Program-made: the position numbers and the translations under genes
Assembly: GCF_913776855.1 (NCBI RefSeq)
Contig: NZ_CAJYQD010000001.1
Span: 44,736-108,735 of the forward strand
From: an uncultured Sphingomonas sp.
GTDB taxonomy: Bacteria > Pseudomonadota > Alphaproteobacteria > Sphingomonadales > Sphingomonadaceae
Length of the DNA stretch: 64,000 bases
Reading direction: 5' to 3'
The notes under the pieces: model-generated
What the model saw: the letters and a program-made list of their open reading frames with translations, nothing else
What the model was told of the DNA's origin: nothing
Databases searched by the model: none
Part shown: piece after piece, positions 28,931 to 38,744 of the stretch
Numbering within the stretch: the stretch's first letter is position 1
How the letters are laid out: each line of letters opens with the position of its first letter

Positions 28931-29803
28931 TCAAACCACACTGAAGGTCCAGCCCTCGGTCCGCGCGACATGGGCCGTCAGCGCGGGCGGCGACCAGAGC
29001 GCCGGATCCTGCGCGACCGCCCGCAACCAGGCGGCGCTCAGCAACGCGTCGGTGGCATGATCGTCATAGCGCGGCGACGGTTCATGCGGCGGGCTGCCCA
29101 GCACCTTGAGCGCCTCGTCCAGTTGATCTGCGTCCCGCAGCTTGCTCCGCCCGGCGCGTATGCCAGCGGCCCGTGCGGCGATGGTGGTATAGAGTTCGAC
29201 GATGACCGGCCCCGATGCCGGCAGCGGATCGAACGGCCATACCGGTATCCGTCCGCCCAGCCGGTGCAGGACCCGCATTCCCGTCAGGCTAGATTTGCCG
29301 ACCTGCGCCGCGCCGACCAGGTTGAAGCAGCTGGTGGGGGAGAATCCCGCCGCCCGCTGCCGTTCCTCGCACAGCCGCAACCGGCCGCGTCCCTGTCCGA
29401 AACGGTCGCCGCACGCCTGGTGACGGCGGAAATGGCGCGACAATTCGGCATCGTTGACCACCGACGTCGCCGCCAGATGCGGATCGTCCGCCGCCACCGC
29501 GTCGACCATCGCCCAGAGCGCGCGCGCATCGTCCGGCGAGTCCGCCCAGCCGGGAAAATAGCTGCCGGCGTCGACGAAGGGCAGGGCGGGCGACAGGTCC
29601 AGCCCGATCAACATGTCGGCGCCTGTGTCGGCCAGCATCGTCATCCAGTCGAGAACGGCCTGCCGCGACCATCCGCCCTGCTGCGCCATCAGCACCGGGC
29701 CGCCACGGCCGGCCTCCGCTACCGCCACCGCCAGCCCCGCCGGACGCGCGACCGCCTGTCCCGACCAGTCGATCGCGGCGAAACGGGCAAAGCGCCGGGT
29801 CAG
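28931..29803 (-). CDS. Predicted RNase H-like nuclease/DUF429-like protein (start uncertain)
   Basis: RFARFAAIDWSGQ...MLIGLDLSPALPF...RYDDHATDALLSAAWLR acidic motifs. Confidence 0.6.
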   Translation of the reverse strand: MTRRFARFAAIDWSGQAVARPAGLAVAVAEAGRGGPVLMAQQGGWSRQAVLDWMTMLADTGADMLIGLDLSPALPFVDAGSYFPGWADSPDDARALWAMVDAVAADDPHLAATSVVNDAELSRHFRRHQACGDRFGQGRGRLRLCEERQRAAGFSPTSCFNLVGAAQVGKSSLTGMRVLHRLGGRIPVWPFDPLPASGPVIVELYTTIAARAAGIRAGRSKLRDADQLDEALKVLGSPPHEPSPRYDDHATDALLSAAWLRAVAQDPALWSPPALTAHVARTEGWTFSVV

Positions 29804-30171
29804 GGCCGCTCGCCGCGGTCGAGGCGCTGCCGCGCCGTCGCCCGGTCCCACCATGCCCGTTCCAGCAACCGTGCGATCCGATCGCCCGCACCCGTGCCGT
29901 ATCGCACCAGGATTGCCGGCCAGTCGCGATAATGATCGGTCTGCCAGAAGGTCGCGGGGTCGGTGTCGAGCAGCACCTCCTTCTCCGCCGGGGGGACGTG
30001 CAGCACGAAACTGCCGGGATCGGGCGCGGTCGTCCCGGCGAGTGTCCGTCCGCGAAAGCGCAGCGCCGGCTGACCATAGCTGGTACCCAGTTCGACGCCC
30101 GGCAGCATCAACCCGACCCCGACGACCTCCACCCAATCCTTCACGATGTCTGCCGCCGTTCGTCCCACCAC
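29800..30171 (-). CDS. MmcQ/YjbR family protein
   Basis: PGVELGTSYGQPALRFRGRTLAG...HYRDWPAILVR YjbR fold motifs. Confidence 0.8.
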   Translation of the reverse strand: MVGRTAADIVKDWVEVVGVGLMLPGVELGTSYGQPALRFRGRTLAGTTAPDPGSFVLHVPPAEKEVLLDTDPATFWQTDHYRDWPAILVRYGTGAGDRIARLLERAWWDRATARQRLDRGERP

Positions 30172-31454
30172 GCCATGCGCTCGGCGATGCGCTGTTCGAA
30201 CCCGCGTCTGGTCGGTTCGTAGAAGCGCGCCGGGGTCATCTCCTCGGGCCAGTAATTCGCGCCCGAAAATCCGTCCTGATGGTCATGGTCATAGGCATAG
30301 CCCTTGCCATAGCCGATATCCTTCATCAGCCGGGTCGGCGCGTTGAGGATCGAGGGCGGCGGCATCAACGACCCAGTTTCGCGCGCCGATTTGAACGCGG
30401 CCTTCTGCGCCGTGTACGCCGCGTTCGATTTGGGCGCGGTGGCGAGGTACAGGCACGCCTGCACGATCGCCAGTTCGCCCTCCGGACTGCCGAGAAATTC
30501 ATAGGCGTCCTTGGCGGCGAGGCACTGGACCAGCGCCTGCGGATCGGCGAGGCCGATGTCTTCGCTGGCAAAGCGGGTCAGCCGCCGCAGGACATAGAGC
30601 GGTTCCTCGCCCGCGGTCAGCATCCGCGCCATGTAATAGAGCGCGGCCTGCGGGTCCGATCCGCGCAGCGATTTGTGGAGCGCGGAGATCAGGTTGTAAT
30701 GCCCCTCGCGATCCTTGTCATAGACCGCGACCCGCCGTTGCAGCAGTGCCGACAGCCCGGCGGGATCGAGGGGTTCGGGCAGGTCAATCGAAAACAGCGT
30801 CTCGGCCTGATTGAGCAGAAACCGGCCATCGCCGTCAGCACTCGCCACCAATGCCGCGCGGGCGGCATCGTCGAGGGGGAGGGGCCGCTCCTCCAATGCT
30901 TCGCCGCGCGCCAGCAATTCGTTCAGCGCGTCGGCGCCCAGCCGGTGGAGGATCAGCACCTGCGACCGGCTGAGCAACGCGGCGTTGAGTTCGAACGACG
31001 GGTTTTCGGTCGTCGCGCCGACCAGCGTAACGGTGCCGTCCTCGACATAGGGCAGGAAACCGTCCTGCTGCGCGCGGTTGAAGCGGTGGATTTCGTCCAC
31101 GAACAGCAACGTGCGGCGCCCCAGCCGGCCATGTTCACGGGCCTCCGCGAACACCTTCTTCAGGTCGGCGACGCCGGAAAAGACCGCCGAAATCTGGGCA
31201 TAGCGCAGGCCCACCGCATCGGCGAGCAGTCGGGCGATCGTCGTCTTCCCCGTACCGGGCGGTCCCCACAGGATCATCGACGACAGCTTTCCCGCCGCAA
31301 CCATTCGTCCGATCGCCCCCTCCGGCCCGGTCAGGTGATCCTGTCCGACGACCTCGGCCAGCGTGGTCGGACGGAGGCGATCGGCAAGCGGCCCACCAAT
31401 GGGAGTGTCGGGCGCGGGCGCGGGCGGGGCGAAGTCGGCGAACAGGTCGGACAT
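30141..31454 (-). CDS. rarA: Replication-associated recombination protein A (RarA/MgsA AAA ATPase)
   Basis: GPPGTGKTTIARLLADAVG, FVDEIHRFNRAQQDGFLPYVEDGTVTLVGATTENPSFELN, KGYAYDHD...NYWPEEM. Confidence 0.96.
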   Translation of the reverse strand: MSDLFADFAPPAPAPDTPIGGPLADRLRPTTLAEVVGQDHLTGPEGAIGRMVAAGKLSSMILWGPPGTGKTTIARLLADAVGLRYAQISAVFSGVADLKKVFAEAREHGRLGRRTLLFVDEIHRFNRAQQDGFLPYVEDGTVTLVGATTENPSFELNAALLSRSQVLILHRLGADALNELLARGEALEERPLPLDDAARAALVASADGDGRFLLNQAETLFSIDLPEPLDPAGLSALLQRRVAVYDKDREGHYNLISALHKSLRGSDPQAALYYMARMLTAGEEPLYVLRRLTRFASEDIGLADPQALVQCLAAKDAYEFLGSPEGELAIVQACLYLATAPKSNAAYTAQKAAFKSARETGSLMPPPSILNAPTRLMKDIGYGKGYAYDHDHQDGFSGANYWPEEMTPARFYEPTRRGFEQRIAERMAWWDERRQTS

Positions 31455-31512
31455 GGCCCTGCATATAGGGCGCGCGAAAAAACCGCGAAACACCTCTTGC
31501 AACAACCTGTTT

Positions 31513-31541
31513 AAGATATATCTTCTCTACCAAGATATATC
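31513..31541. promoter_or_regulatory. Candidate PadR/NfeR-type operator: AAGATATATCTT palindrome plus AAGATATATC repeat
   Basis: Perfect 12-bp palindrome at 31513-31524 and a 10-bp repeat at 31532-31541, 19-bp periodicity, immediately upstream of a padR start. Confidence 0.7.
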
Positions 31542-31546
31542 GGAGA

Positions 31547-32092
31547 ATGAATATGCGATTTGGAATGGGATATGCTTCGTGGACCGGCGCGCCGGGGCCG
31601 GGTGGTCGGGGACGACATGGCGGCGGCCCGCGTGGCCGGGTGCTGGGCGGTGACGAACTGAAGCTGGTGCTGCTGGCGTTGATCGCGGAGGCGCCGCGCC
31701 ACGGATACGACCTGATCCGCGCGGTCGAGGCACGCACCGGCGGTGCCTATGCGCCCAGCCCCGGCGTGGTCTATCCGACGCTGACGCTGCTGACCGACAT
31801 GGGATTGATCGAGGAACAGGCGAGCGACGGTGCCCGCAAGCTGTTCGCCGCGACCGAAGTCGGCACCGCGCAGCTGGCGCAGGATGCCGAACGGGTCGGC
31901 GACCTGTTCGCGCGGCTGGAGGCGCTGGGCGAACATCGTGCCCGCACCGATGCCGGTCCGATCCACCGCGCCCGCGCCAATCTGCGCGCCGCGCTCCACC
32001 ACCGGCTCGCCGGGCCGGATGTCGACACCGATACCCTCCACGCCATTGCCGCCATCCTCGACGAAGCGGCCCAGAAGGTTGAACGTCTATGA
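31547..32092 (+). CDS. PadR family transcriptional regulator (NfeR/YqjI-like)
   Basis: HGYDLIRAVEARTGGAYAPSPGVVYPTLTLLTDMGLIEE winged-helix signature. Confidence 0.92.
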   Translation: MNMRFGMGYASWTGAPGPGGRGRHGGGPRGRVLGGDELKLVLLALIAEAPRHGYDLIRAVEARTGGAYAPSPGVVYPTLTLLTDMGLIEEQASDGARKLFAATEVGTAQLAQDAERVGDLFARLEALGEHRARTDAGPIHRARANLRAALHHRLAGPDVDTDTLHAIAAILDEAAQKVERL

Positions 32093-32406
32093 CCGATCAC
32101 ACTACCCGCGCGGCGGTGCCGACCGCGAACGCCAGCCGCTACCTCCAGCAGCTGTGCAAGCACTGGCAGCACAACCTGACCGTCGAGTTCGACGCGAACC
32201 ACGGCACCGTCACGTTTCCGCGCGATGCGCGCGGGGCCAGCCATCCCGGCGAAGCCATGGTGACGTTCGACGCTGCGGCGGACGCCCTCGACGTCCGGAT
32301 CGATGCGACTTCGGCAGAACAGCTAGACGGGCTGAAGGACGCGGTGGCACGGCATCTCGATCGCTTTGCGTTTCGCGAGGCGCCGCTTCGCTTCGACTGG
32401 CAATGA
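32089..32406 (+). CDS. DUF2218 domain-containing protein
   Basis: RYLQQLCKHWQHNLTVEFDANHGTVTFP...LDRFAFREAPLRFDWQ; ATGA overlap with padR. Confidence 0.85.
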   Translation: MTDHTTRAAVPTANASRYLQQLCKHWQHNLTVEFDANHGTVTFPRDARGASHPGEAMVTFDAAADALDVRIDATSAEQLDGLKDAVARHLDRFAFREAPLRFDWQ

Positions 32407-32437
32407 TCCGGGGCGGGGTGTCGTGCGTTCGGTCGGT

Positions 32438-32704
32438 ATGACCGATACGATCGACACTCTGCGCGCCCGGATGGAGGCAGCCGCCGCCGCGATGGATTTC
32501 GAAACCGCGTCGCGGTTGCGCGACCGGATCAACCTGTTGCGCGGCGGTGCCGATCCCGACGCGGTACAGGCAGCCGATACCAGCGGGCTGACGCGACAGC
32601 AGCCGGGTGCGATGGGTCTGGGCACCAGTCGGCAGCGGGTCGATCCGCCCGCCGGCTGGACGCCGCCCAGGAAACCGGACTTGATGGTCACGCGCAAACG
32701 CTGA
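32438..32704 (+). CDS. UvrB/UvrC motif-containing small protein
   Basis: LRARMEAAAAAMDFETASRLRDRINLL UVR motif. Confidence 0.8.
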   Translation: MTDTIDTLRARMEAAAAAMDFETASRLRDRINLLRGGADPDAVQAADTSGLTRQQPGAMGLGTSRQRVDPPAGWTPPRKPDLMVTRKR

Positions 32705-32762
32705 GGTACCGACTAATTTTCACCGCCATCGAACCGAACCGCGCCGGCAGCGTTCGTCCGGT

Positions 32763-33191
32763 ATGAAGCGATATGTTGTAACTTCGCGCGAATCCGGGCA
32801 TAGGGTCGCGATGCGCAGTTCCGTCGCCCGTTCCTGGTTGCACGAAGGTCGACTCGACCGGTTCGGCATGATGCTGTCCGGCCTGTGCGCGGTGCATTGC
32901 GTCACGACCATTGCAGTAATGGCGATGCTGGCATCGGTCGGTGGGACGCTGCTGCATCCTGCGATCCATGAAATCGGGCTGTTGCTGGCGGTATTGCTCG
33001 GCATCGTTGCGCTGGGGGCGGGCTATCTGCGCCATGGGCGGAAGCTGCCGACGATGATCGGTGGCGTGGGTCTTGCCGTGATGGCGTTGGCGCTGACGCT
33101 GCCGCATGGCGTGCCGGAAGCGATCGCGACCCTGACCGGAGTCGGCCTGCTGGCGTTCGGTCATCACCTGAACCGCCGGGCCGGTTGCTGA
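32763..33191 (+). CDS. MerC domain-containing membrane protein
   Basis: LDRFGMMLSGLCAVHCVTTIAVMAML, several TMs. Confidence 0.8.
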   Translation: MKRYVVTSRESGHRVAMRSSVARSWLHEGRLDRFGMMLSGLCAVHCVTTIAVMAMLASVGGTLLHPAIHEIGLLLAVLLGIVALGAGYLRHGRKLPTMIGGVGLAVMALALTLPHGVPEAIATLTGVGLLAFGHHLNRRAGC

Positions 33192-33231
33192 CCTGCTTGC
33201 CGCTGGGCCGCCATGCGCCTATCTCGCTGAC

Positions 33232-33693
33232 ATGGCGCACGAACATCACGAACATCACGGGGCCGCTTGGAACAAGGCGGCGGAAGCCGCGCTGATCCGC
33301 GCCGGCGAACAATGGACCGCGATGCGCGCGAGCATCTTCGACGTGCTGGCATCGTTCGAAAAGCCTGCTTCCGCCTATGACATCGCCGATGCCGTGTCGA
33401 AGGCGCAGGGACGCCGCGTCGCACCCAACAGCGTCTATCGCATCCTCGACCTGTTCGTGAACGCGAACCTGGCGCGACGGGTCGAAAGTGCCAATGCCTA
33501 TCTGGCGAACACCCATCCCGATTGCGTCCACGACTGTATCTTCCTGGTCTGCGACAAATGTGGACAGACCACGCATATCGACGATGACAAGATCACCGGG
33601 ACCGTCCGTGCCGCAGCGTCGGGGGCAGGGTTCAAGCCGGTGCGGCCGGTGATCGAGGTGCGCGGAACCTGTGCAGATTGCGACCAGAACTGA
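33232..33693 (+). CDS. Fur family transcriptional regulator (Zur-like)
   Basis: FUR winged helix; HPDCVHDCIFLVCDKCGQTTHIDD and CADC zinc-site motifs; 5' HEHHEHH. Confidence 0.88.
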   Translation: MAHEHHEHHGAAWNKAAEAALIRAGEQWTAMRASIFDVLASFEKPASAYDIADAVSKAQGRRVAPNSVYRILDLFVNANLARRVESANAYLANTHPDCVHDCIFLVCDKCGQTTHIDDDKITGTVRAAASGAGFKPVRPVIEVRGTCADCDQN

Positions 33694-33779
33694 GCCTTTC
33701 CTGAAGCATGGGCGTGGTTTGTCCGGACGGGCGGGCGCCGGCAATCGACAGTCGGTTCCACCTGCGCTAGTCAGGCCGG

Positions 33780-35702
33780 ATGGCCGACCCACTTAGCACG
33801 CCGCTGCTCGACACCGTTCAAACGCCCGCCGACCTCCGCAAGCTGGCCCCCGGTGACCTGCGGCAACTCGCCGACGAATTGCGGCAGGAAACGATCAGTG
33901 CGGTCGGCACCACCGGTGGGCATCTGGGGTCCGGCCTTGGCGTCGTCGAACTGACCGTCGCGATCCATTATGTGTTCGACACGCCGGCCGACCGGCTGGT
34001 GTGGGACGTCGGCCACCAATGCTATCCGCACAAGATACTGACCGGCCGCCGCGACCGTATCCGCACGCTGCGCCAGGGCGGCGGGCTGTCGGGCTTCACC
34101 AAGCGGTCGGAAAGCGAATACGACCCGTTCGGTGCGGCGCACAGCTCGACCTCGATCTCGGCAGCCTTGGGCTTTGCCGTCGCCAACAAGATCGCGGGCA
34201 CGCCGGGCAAGGGCATCGCCGTGATCGGCGACGGCGCGATGTCGGCCGGTATGGCGTATGAGGCGATGAACAACGCCGAACAGGCGGGCAACCGGCTGGT
34301 CGTGATCCTGAACGACAACGACATGTCGATCGCGCCACCGGTGGGTGGCCTGTCCGCCTATCTGTCGCGCATCGTGTCGAGCCGCGAGTTTCTGGGCCTG
34401 CGTGAGGCGTTCAAGAAGATCGCCCGCAAGCTTCCGCGCCCGCTGCACACCGCCGCGCGCAAGACCGACGAGTTCGCCCGCGGCATGGCGACCGGCGGTA
34501 CGTTGTTCGAAGAGCTTGGCTTCTACTATGTCGGCCCGATCGACGGTCATAATCTCGACCACCTGATCCCCGTCCTCGAAAACGTCCGCGATGCGGAGGA
34601 AGGCCCGATCCTGGTCCATGTCGTGACCAAGAAGGGCAAGGGCTATGCCCCGGCCGAGGCGGCGGCCGACAAATATCACGGCGTCCAGAAGTTCGACGTG
34701 ATCACCGGCACGCAGGTGAAGGCCCCCGCCGGCCCGCCGCAATATCAGAACGTGTTCGGGCATACGTTGAGCAAGCTGGCCGAAACCGATCACCGCATCT
34801 GCGCGATCACTGCGGCGATGCCGTCGGGCACCGGGCTGGACCGCTTTGCCAAGGAGCATGGCGACCGCTTCTTCGACGTCGGCATCGCCGAACAGCACGC
34901 GGTGACCTTTGCCGCCGGTCTGGCGGCGCAGGGAATGCGCCCGTTCTGTGCGATCTATTCGACCTTCCTGCAACGCGCCTACGACCAGGTCGTGCATGAC
35001 GTGTGCATCCAGAACCTGCCCGTCCGCTTCGCGATCGATCGCGCCGGGCTGGTCGGGGCGGACGGTGCGACCCATGCCGGCAGCTTCGACGTGACCTATC
35101 TCGCGACCCTGCCCAACATGGTGGTGATGGCCCCGGCGGATGAGGCGGAACTGGTCCACATGACCTATACCGCCGCCGAATATGACGCCGGCCCGATCGC
35201 GGTACGCTACCCGCGCGGCAACGGCGTCGGCGTGGCGCTGCCGGAGGTTCCGCAGAAGCTGGAGATCGGCAAGGGGCGGCTGGTCCGCGAGGGCGCCAAG
35301 ATCGCGATCCTGTCGCTCGGTACCCGGCTGGAAGAGGCGCTGAAGGCCGCCGATGCGCTGGAGGCGAAGGGACTGTCGACCACCGTCGCCGACCTGCGCT
35401 TTGCCAAGCCGCTGGACGAAGCGATGATCCGCCGCCTGCTGACCACGCATGAAGTGGCGGTGACGGTCGAGGAGGGCGCGGTCGGTGGCCTCGGTGCGCA
35501 CGTCCTGACCTTTGCCAGCGACAACGGCCTGATCGATGCGGGGCTGAAGCTGCGCACGATGCGCCTGCCCGACAGTTTCCAGGACCAGGACAGCCCGCAG
35601 AAGCAGTATGACGAAGCCGGCCTGAACGCGCCGCAGATCGTCGACACCGTGTTGCAGGCGTTGCGCTGGAACGATAGCGGAGCCGCCGAAGTCCGCGCAT
35701 GA
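33780..35702 (+). CDS. dxs: 1-deoxy-D-xylulose-5-phosphate synthase
   Basis: [59 protein letters not shown]. Confidence 0.97.
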   Translation: MADPLSTPLLDTVQTPADLRKLAPGDLRQLADELRQETISAVGTTGGHLGSGLGVVELTVAIHYVFDTPADRLVWDVGHQCYPHKILTGRRDRIRTLRQGGGLSGFTKRSESEYDPFGAAHSSTSISAALGFAVANKIAGTPGKGIAVIGDGAMSAGMAYEAMNNAEQAGNRLVVILNDNDMSIAPPVGGLSAYLSRIVSSREFLGLREAFKKIARKLPRPLHTAARKTDEFARGMATGGTLFEELGFYYVGPIDGHNLDHLIPVLENVRDAEEGPILVHVVTKKGKGYAPAEAAADKYHGVQKFDVITGTQVKAPAGPPQYQNVFGHTLSKLAETDHRICAITAAMPSGTGLDRFAKEHGDRFFDVGIAEQHAVTFAAGLAAQGMRPFCAIYSTFLQRAYDQVVHDVCIQNLPVRFAIDRAGLVGADGATHAGSFDVTYLATLPNMVVMAPADEAELVHMTYTAAEYDAGPIAVRYPRGNGVGVALPEVPQKLEIGKGRLVREGAKIAILSLGTRLEEALKAADALEAKGLSTTVADLRFAKPLDEAMIRRLLTTHEVAVTVEEGAVGGLGAHVLTFASDNGLIDAGLKLRTMRLPDSFQDQDSPQKQYDEAGLNAPQIVDTVLQALRWNDSGAAEVRA

Positions 35703-36100
35703 CCGGCGGACAGAAGGCGGCGGCGATCATCGCGCTGGCGGTGGTCGCGCTTGCCTGGTTCAACTGGCGGATGTGGCGACAGTTTCGCGCAGCCAAGGCG
35801 TATCGCGCCGGGTGGAGCGCGGCCGATTTCGACGCGATGGTCGCGGGCAACGGCGTATCGCCCGGCGTCGCTGCGCTCACTCGCGAACTGGTCGCGCCCT
35901 GTTATGGCGAAGGCGTCGTGCCGCATCCCGACGACGACTTTGCTCGTTTCCTGATGATCGACGACGAAGAGGTCGCCGATCTGGTCGAGGCGGCGTGGGG
36001 GCGGCTGGGGCTGACCATGCCGACCCCGGCCGATCCGGTCGAACTGCCACCGATGAAGGACGTTCGCGACCTCGCGGTGTATCTCCAATCAGTGGTCTGA
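35699..36100 (+). CDS. Hypothetical protein with one N-terminal TM helix
   Basis: ATGA overlap with dxs; start codon and length consistent with a real gene. Confidence 0.7.
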   Translation: MTGGQKAAAIIALAVVALAWFNWRMWRQFRAAKAYRAGWSAADFDAMVAGNGVSPGVAALTRELVAPCYGEGVVPHPDDDFARFLMIDDEEVADLVEAAWGRLGLTMPTPADPVELPPMKDVRDLAVYLQSVV

Positions 36101-36103
36101 GCG

Positions 36104-36778
36104 TTACCGCAGGAACTGCCCTTGTGCCGCATCGGTGGCGTTGACCGCCAGCACCGACCGCGCGTCGCTGGGCAGCCGGACATGGCCGTGCCCGTCGCCC
36201 GATGCCGCGATCACCCGGTCGAGCAATTCTTGGCCTTCCTCCCACCAGCCGATGCCGCTGGCGGCGTTCAGATGCCCCTGCGCCCCGGCATCGACGAAAT
36301 GGCTGCCCCAATCGACCGCCATCGAATGGGCGCGTTCGATCGACACCCACGGATCGTCGGTCGAAGCGACCACCAGCGAGGGAAAGGGCAGGGCGAAGCG
36401 CGGCGTCGGGGCAAACCCCTGCAACTCCACCGGTGCGCCCGCCCGATCGACATCCGCGGGTGCGACCAGCAGTGCGCCCGCGACCGGCCATCCATAGGGC
36501 TGACCCGATAGCTGTGCCCACCACGCTACCGCGAGACAGCCGAGCGAGTGAGCCGCCAATACCACCGGTGCCTGCGCCTGCCGGATGGCTTGGTCCAGCT
36601 TCGTCACCCACGCATTGCGCAACGGCCGCGACCACAGGCCCAGTTCGACCCGTGCGGTGTCGGGCCGCGACTGCTCCCAGAGCGTCTGCCAATGCGACGG
36701 GCCAGAACCGTTCAGGCCGGGCACGGTCAACACCGTGGGCAGGCCGGTCAGGGGAGTCGAAAACTGTGCCATCGTCAC
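36104..36778 (-). CDS. RBBP9/YdeN family alpha/beta hydrolase
   Basis: VPGLNGSGPSHWQTLWEQ, AHSLGCLAVAWWA, GAQGHLNAASGIGWWEEG. Confidence 0.88.
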   Translation of the reverse strand: MTMAQFSTPLTGLPTVLTVPGLNGSGPSHWQTLWEQSRPDTARVELGLWSRPLRNAWVTKLDQAIRQAQAPVVLAAHSLGCLAVAWWAQLSGQPYGWPVAGALLVAPADVDRAGAPVELQGFAPTPRFALPFPSLVVASTDDPWVSIERAHSMAVDWGSHFVDAGAQGHLNAASGIGWWEEGQELLDRVIAASGDGHGHVRLPSDARSVLAVNATDAAQGQFLR

Positions 36779-36953
36779 GCTCCTGCACTTTTTGGGGTTC
36801 GACAGGGTGGAAGCCGCCGGCCAGGCTCAGGGACAGGGATTGGGTCCGGGCAGCTTCCTGCGATCAATCTATCCCTACTTATTCGATAGGCAATAGCCAA
36901 TCGACCAGTCGATCAAGGGTTGCGACGGGCGGAAAGCCGCGCCATGCGGGGCC

Positions 36954-37742
36954 ATGGCAAAGCAACGTGCGGACCAGATGCTCGTCGATCGCGGCCTGGC
37001 CGAAAGCCGGACGCGGGCGCAGGCGCTCATCATGGCGGGGCTGGTGTTCGTCGGCGATCGCAAGGTCGACAAGCCAGGGCAGCAGCTGGGCGCCGACGTC
37101 GCGCTCGACGTGCGTGGGCGCGATCATCCATGGGTGTCGCGCGGCGGGATCAAGCTGGCCCATGGCCTCGACCATTTCGGCTGGGATGTGCGCGACACGG
37201 TGGCGATCGATGTCGGGTCGTCAACCGGCGGCTTTACCGACGTGCTGCTGACGCGCGGCGCGGCGCGGGTCTATGCGGTCGACAGCGGCACGAACCAGCT
37301 GGCGTGGAAGCTGCGGCAGGACCCGCGCGTCGTCGTCCACGAACAGTTGAGCGCCCGGCTGCTGACCGACGCGCATGTCCCCGAACCGGTCGATCTGGTC
37401 GTGTGCGACGCCAGCTTCATCGCGCTGGCAAAGGTGCTGGCCGTGCCGCTGACCTTCGTCAGGCCCGGCGGCCGGTTGCTGGCGCTCATCAAGCCGCAGT
37501 TCGAGGCAGGCCGTGAGGAGGTCGGCAAGGGCGGCGTGGTGCGCGATCCGGCGATCCATACGCGCGTATGCGATGCCGTTGCCGACTGGCTGACCGGGCT
37601 TGGCTGGCGGGTCGAAGGGGTCGATCCCAGCCCGATTACCGGTCCGGAGGGCAATATCGAGTTCCTGATCGGCGCTCATGCGCCCGAATCGGCCGCTTTG
37701 GCTTGCAATGATGCACCGCACACAGCAAGCGTCACGCGCTGA
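36954..37742 (+). CDS. tlyA: TlyA family RNA methyltransferase
   Basis: S4 domain (RADQMLVDRGLAESRTRAQALIMAG), VSRGGIKLAHGLDHF, VGSSTGGFTDVLL. Confidence 0.93.
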   Translation: MAKQRADQMLVDRGLAESRTRAQALIMAGLVFVGDRKVDKPGQQLGADVALDVRGRDHPWVSRGGIKLAHGLDHFGWDVRDTVAIDVGSSTGGFTDVLLTRGAARVYAVDSGTNQLAWKLRQDPRVVVHEQLSARLLTDAHVPEPVDLVVCDASFIALAKVLAVPLTFVRPGGRLLALIKPQFEAGREEVGKGGVVRDPAIHTRVCDAVADWLTGLGWRVEGVDPSPITGPEGNIEFLIGAHAPESAALACNDAPHTASVTR

Positions 37743-37781
37743 ACGGCGGCGCAGCGGGCGCGGCCGGTACTGGGGTGCGGG

Positions 37782-38336
37782 ATGAACGAGATCGCGTCGA
37801 AGTGGCAGTTGCGATCGGGGTTTCTGCGGCGTGCGGTGGTTTGCGTGCCATTGATCCTGCTGCTGGGCTTCACATCGGGACAGCTGGTCGTCGCCGGCGA
37901 TGCGAACGGTTGGTACCGGATGCTGGACCTGCCGGCGATCCGGCCGCCCAACTGGGCGTTTCCGATCGTATGGACGATCCTGTACCTGATGCTCGGTATC
38001 GCGCTTGCCGTCGTCCTGAACGCGCGCGGGGCGCGGGGGCGGGGGCTGGCGATCGCGTTGTTCGTCGCGCAGCTGGCGATGAACCTCGTCTGGTCGCCGC
38101 TGTTCTTCGGCGCGCATCGCGTGACACTCGCACTGTACCTGATCGTGGCGCTGTTCTTCACCGCGCTCGCCACCACCTTTGCCTTTGGTCGTATCCGGCC
38201 GCTGGCGGCATGGCTGCTGGTGCCGTATCTGGCGTGGCTGGTGATCGCGTCGGCGCTCAACTGGCAGATCGACCGGCGCAATCCGAATGCGGAAACCCTT
38301 GTGCCGCCGGCTCATTCCACCCAAATCACGCTTTAG
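37782..38336 (+). CDS. TspO/MBR family protein
   Basis: WYRMLDLPAIRPPNWAFPIVWTILYLMLGIAL, LVWSPLFFG, LVPYLAWLVIASALNWQI. Confidence 0.93.
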   Translation: MNEIASKWQLRSGFLRRAVVCVPLILLLGFTSGQLVVAGDANGWYRMLDLPAIRPPNWAFPIVWTILYLMLGIALAVVLNARGARGRGLAIALFVAQLAMNLVWSPLFFGAHRVTLALYLIVALFFTALATTFAFGRIRPLAAWLLVPYLAWLVIASALNWQIDRRNPNAETLVPPAHSTQITL

Positions 38337-38381
38337 AGACGGTCGGCGCGACGGGCGCCCGACCAACCGGAAGGAATTTCC

Positions 38382-38678
38382 ATGCAGTCCGACAATCGCC
38401 TGTTCGACGATTTCGCCAAGTTCGTGAACGGTGCGGCCGGCACTATCGCCGGCATGGCGCGTGAGGGTGAGGCCGCCGCACGCGAACGGGCCAAGACGTT
38501 CCTCGGCGGCATGGATTTCGTCAGCCGCGACGAATTCGAAGTGGTCAAGGCGATGGCCGTCGCCGCCCGTGACGAGGCCGATGGGCTGCGCGCCCGGCTG
38601 GACGCACTGGAGGGCAAGACCGTTACCGCCGCCGCGCCGTCGATCGACAGCACGGGCGCTGGCGAAGGCGCGCTCTGA
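38382..38678 (+). CDS. Accessory factor UbiK family protein (BMFP-type)
   Basis: NRLFDDFAKFVNGAAGTIAGMAREGE...DFVSRDEFEVVKAMAVAARDEADGLRARLDALEGK. Confidence 0.88.
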   Translation: MQSDNRLFDDFAKFVNGAAGTIAGMAREGEAAARERAKTFLGGMDFVSRDEFEVVKAMAVAARDEADGLRARLDALEGKTVTAAAPSIDSTGAGEGAL

Positions 38679-38744
38679 TCCGTTGCCCCGCGCCTCACGC
38701 CGTACCGCGTGACGCCGGGCACGCGAACGGCTAAAGACGTGGGG

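Noticed and set aside
33771-35501. 576-aa minus-strand ORF opposite dxs
   Set aside because: Codon-bias shadow of dxs; no RBS or domain evidence.
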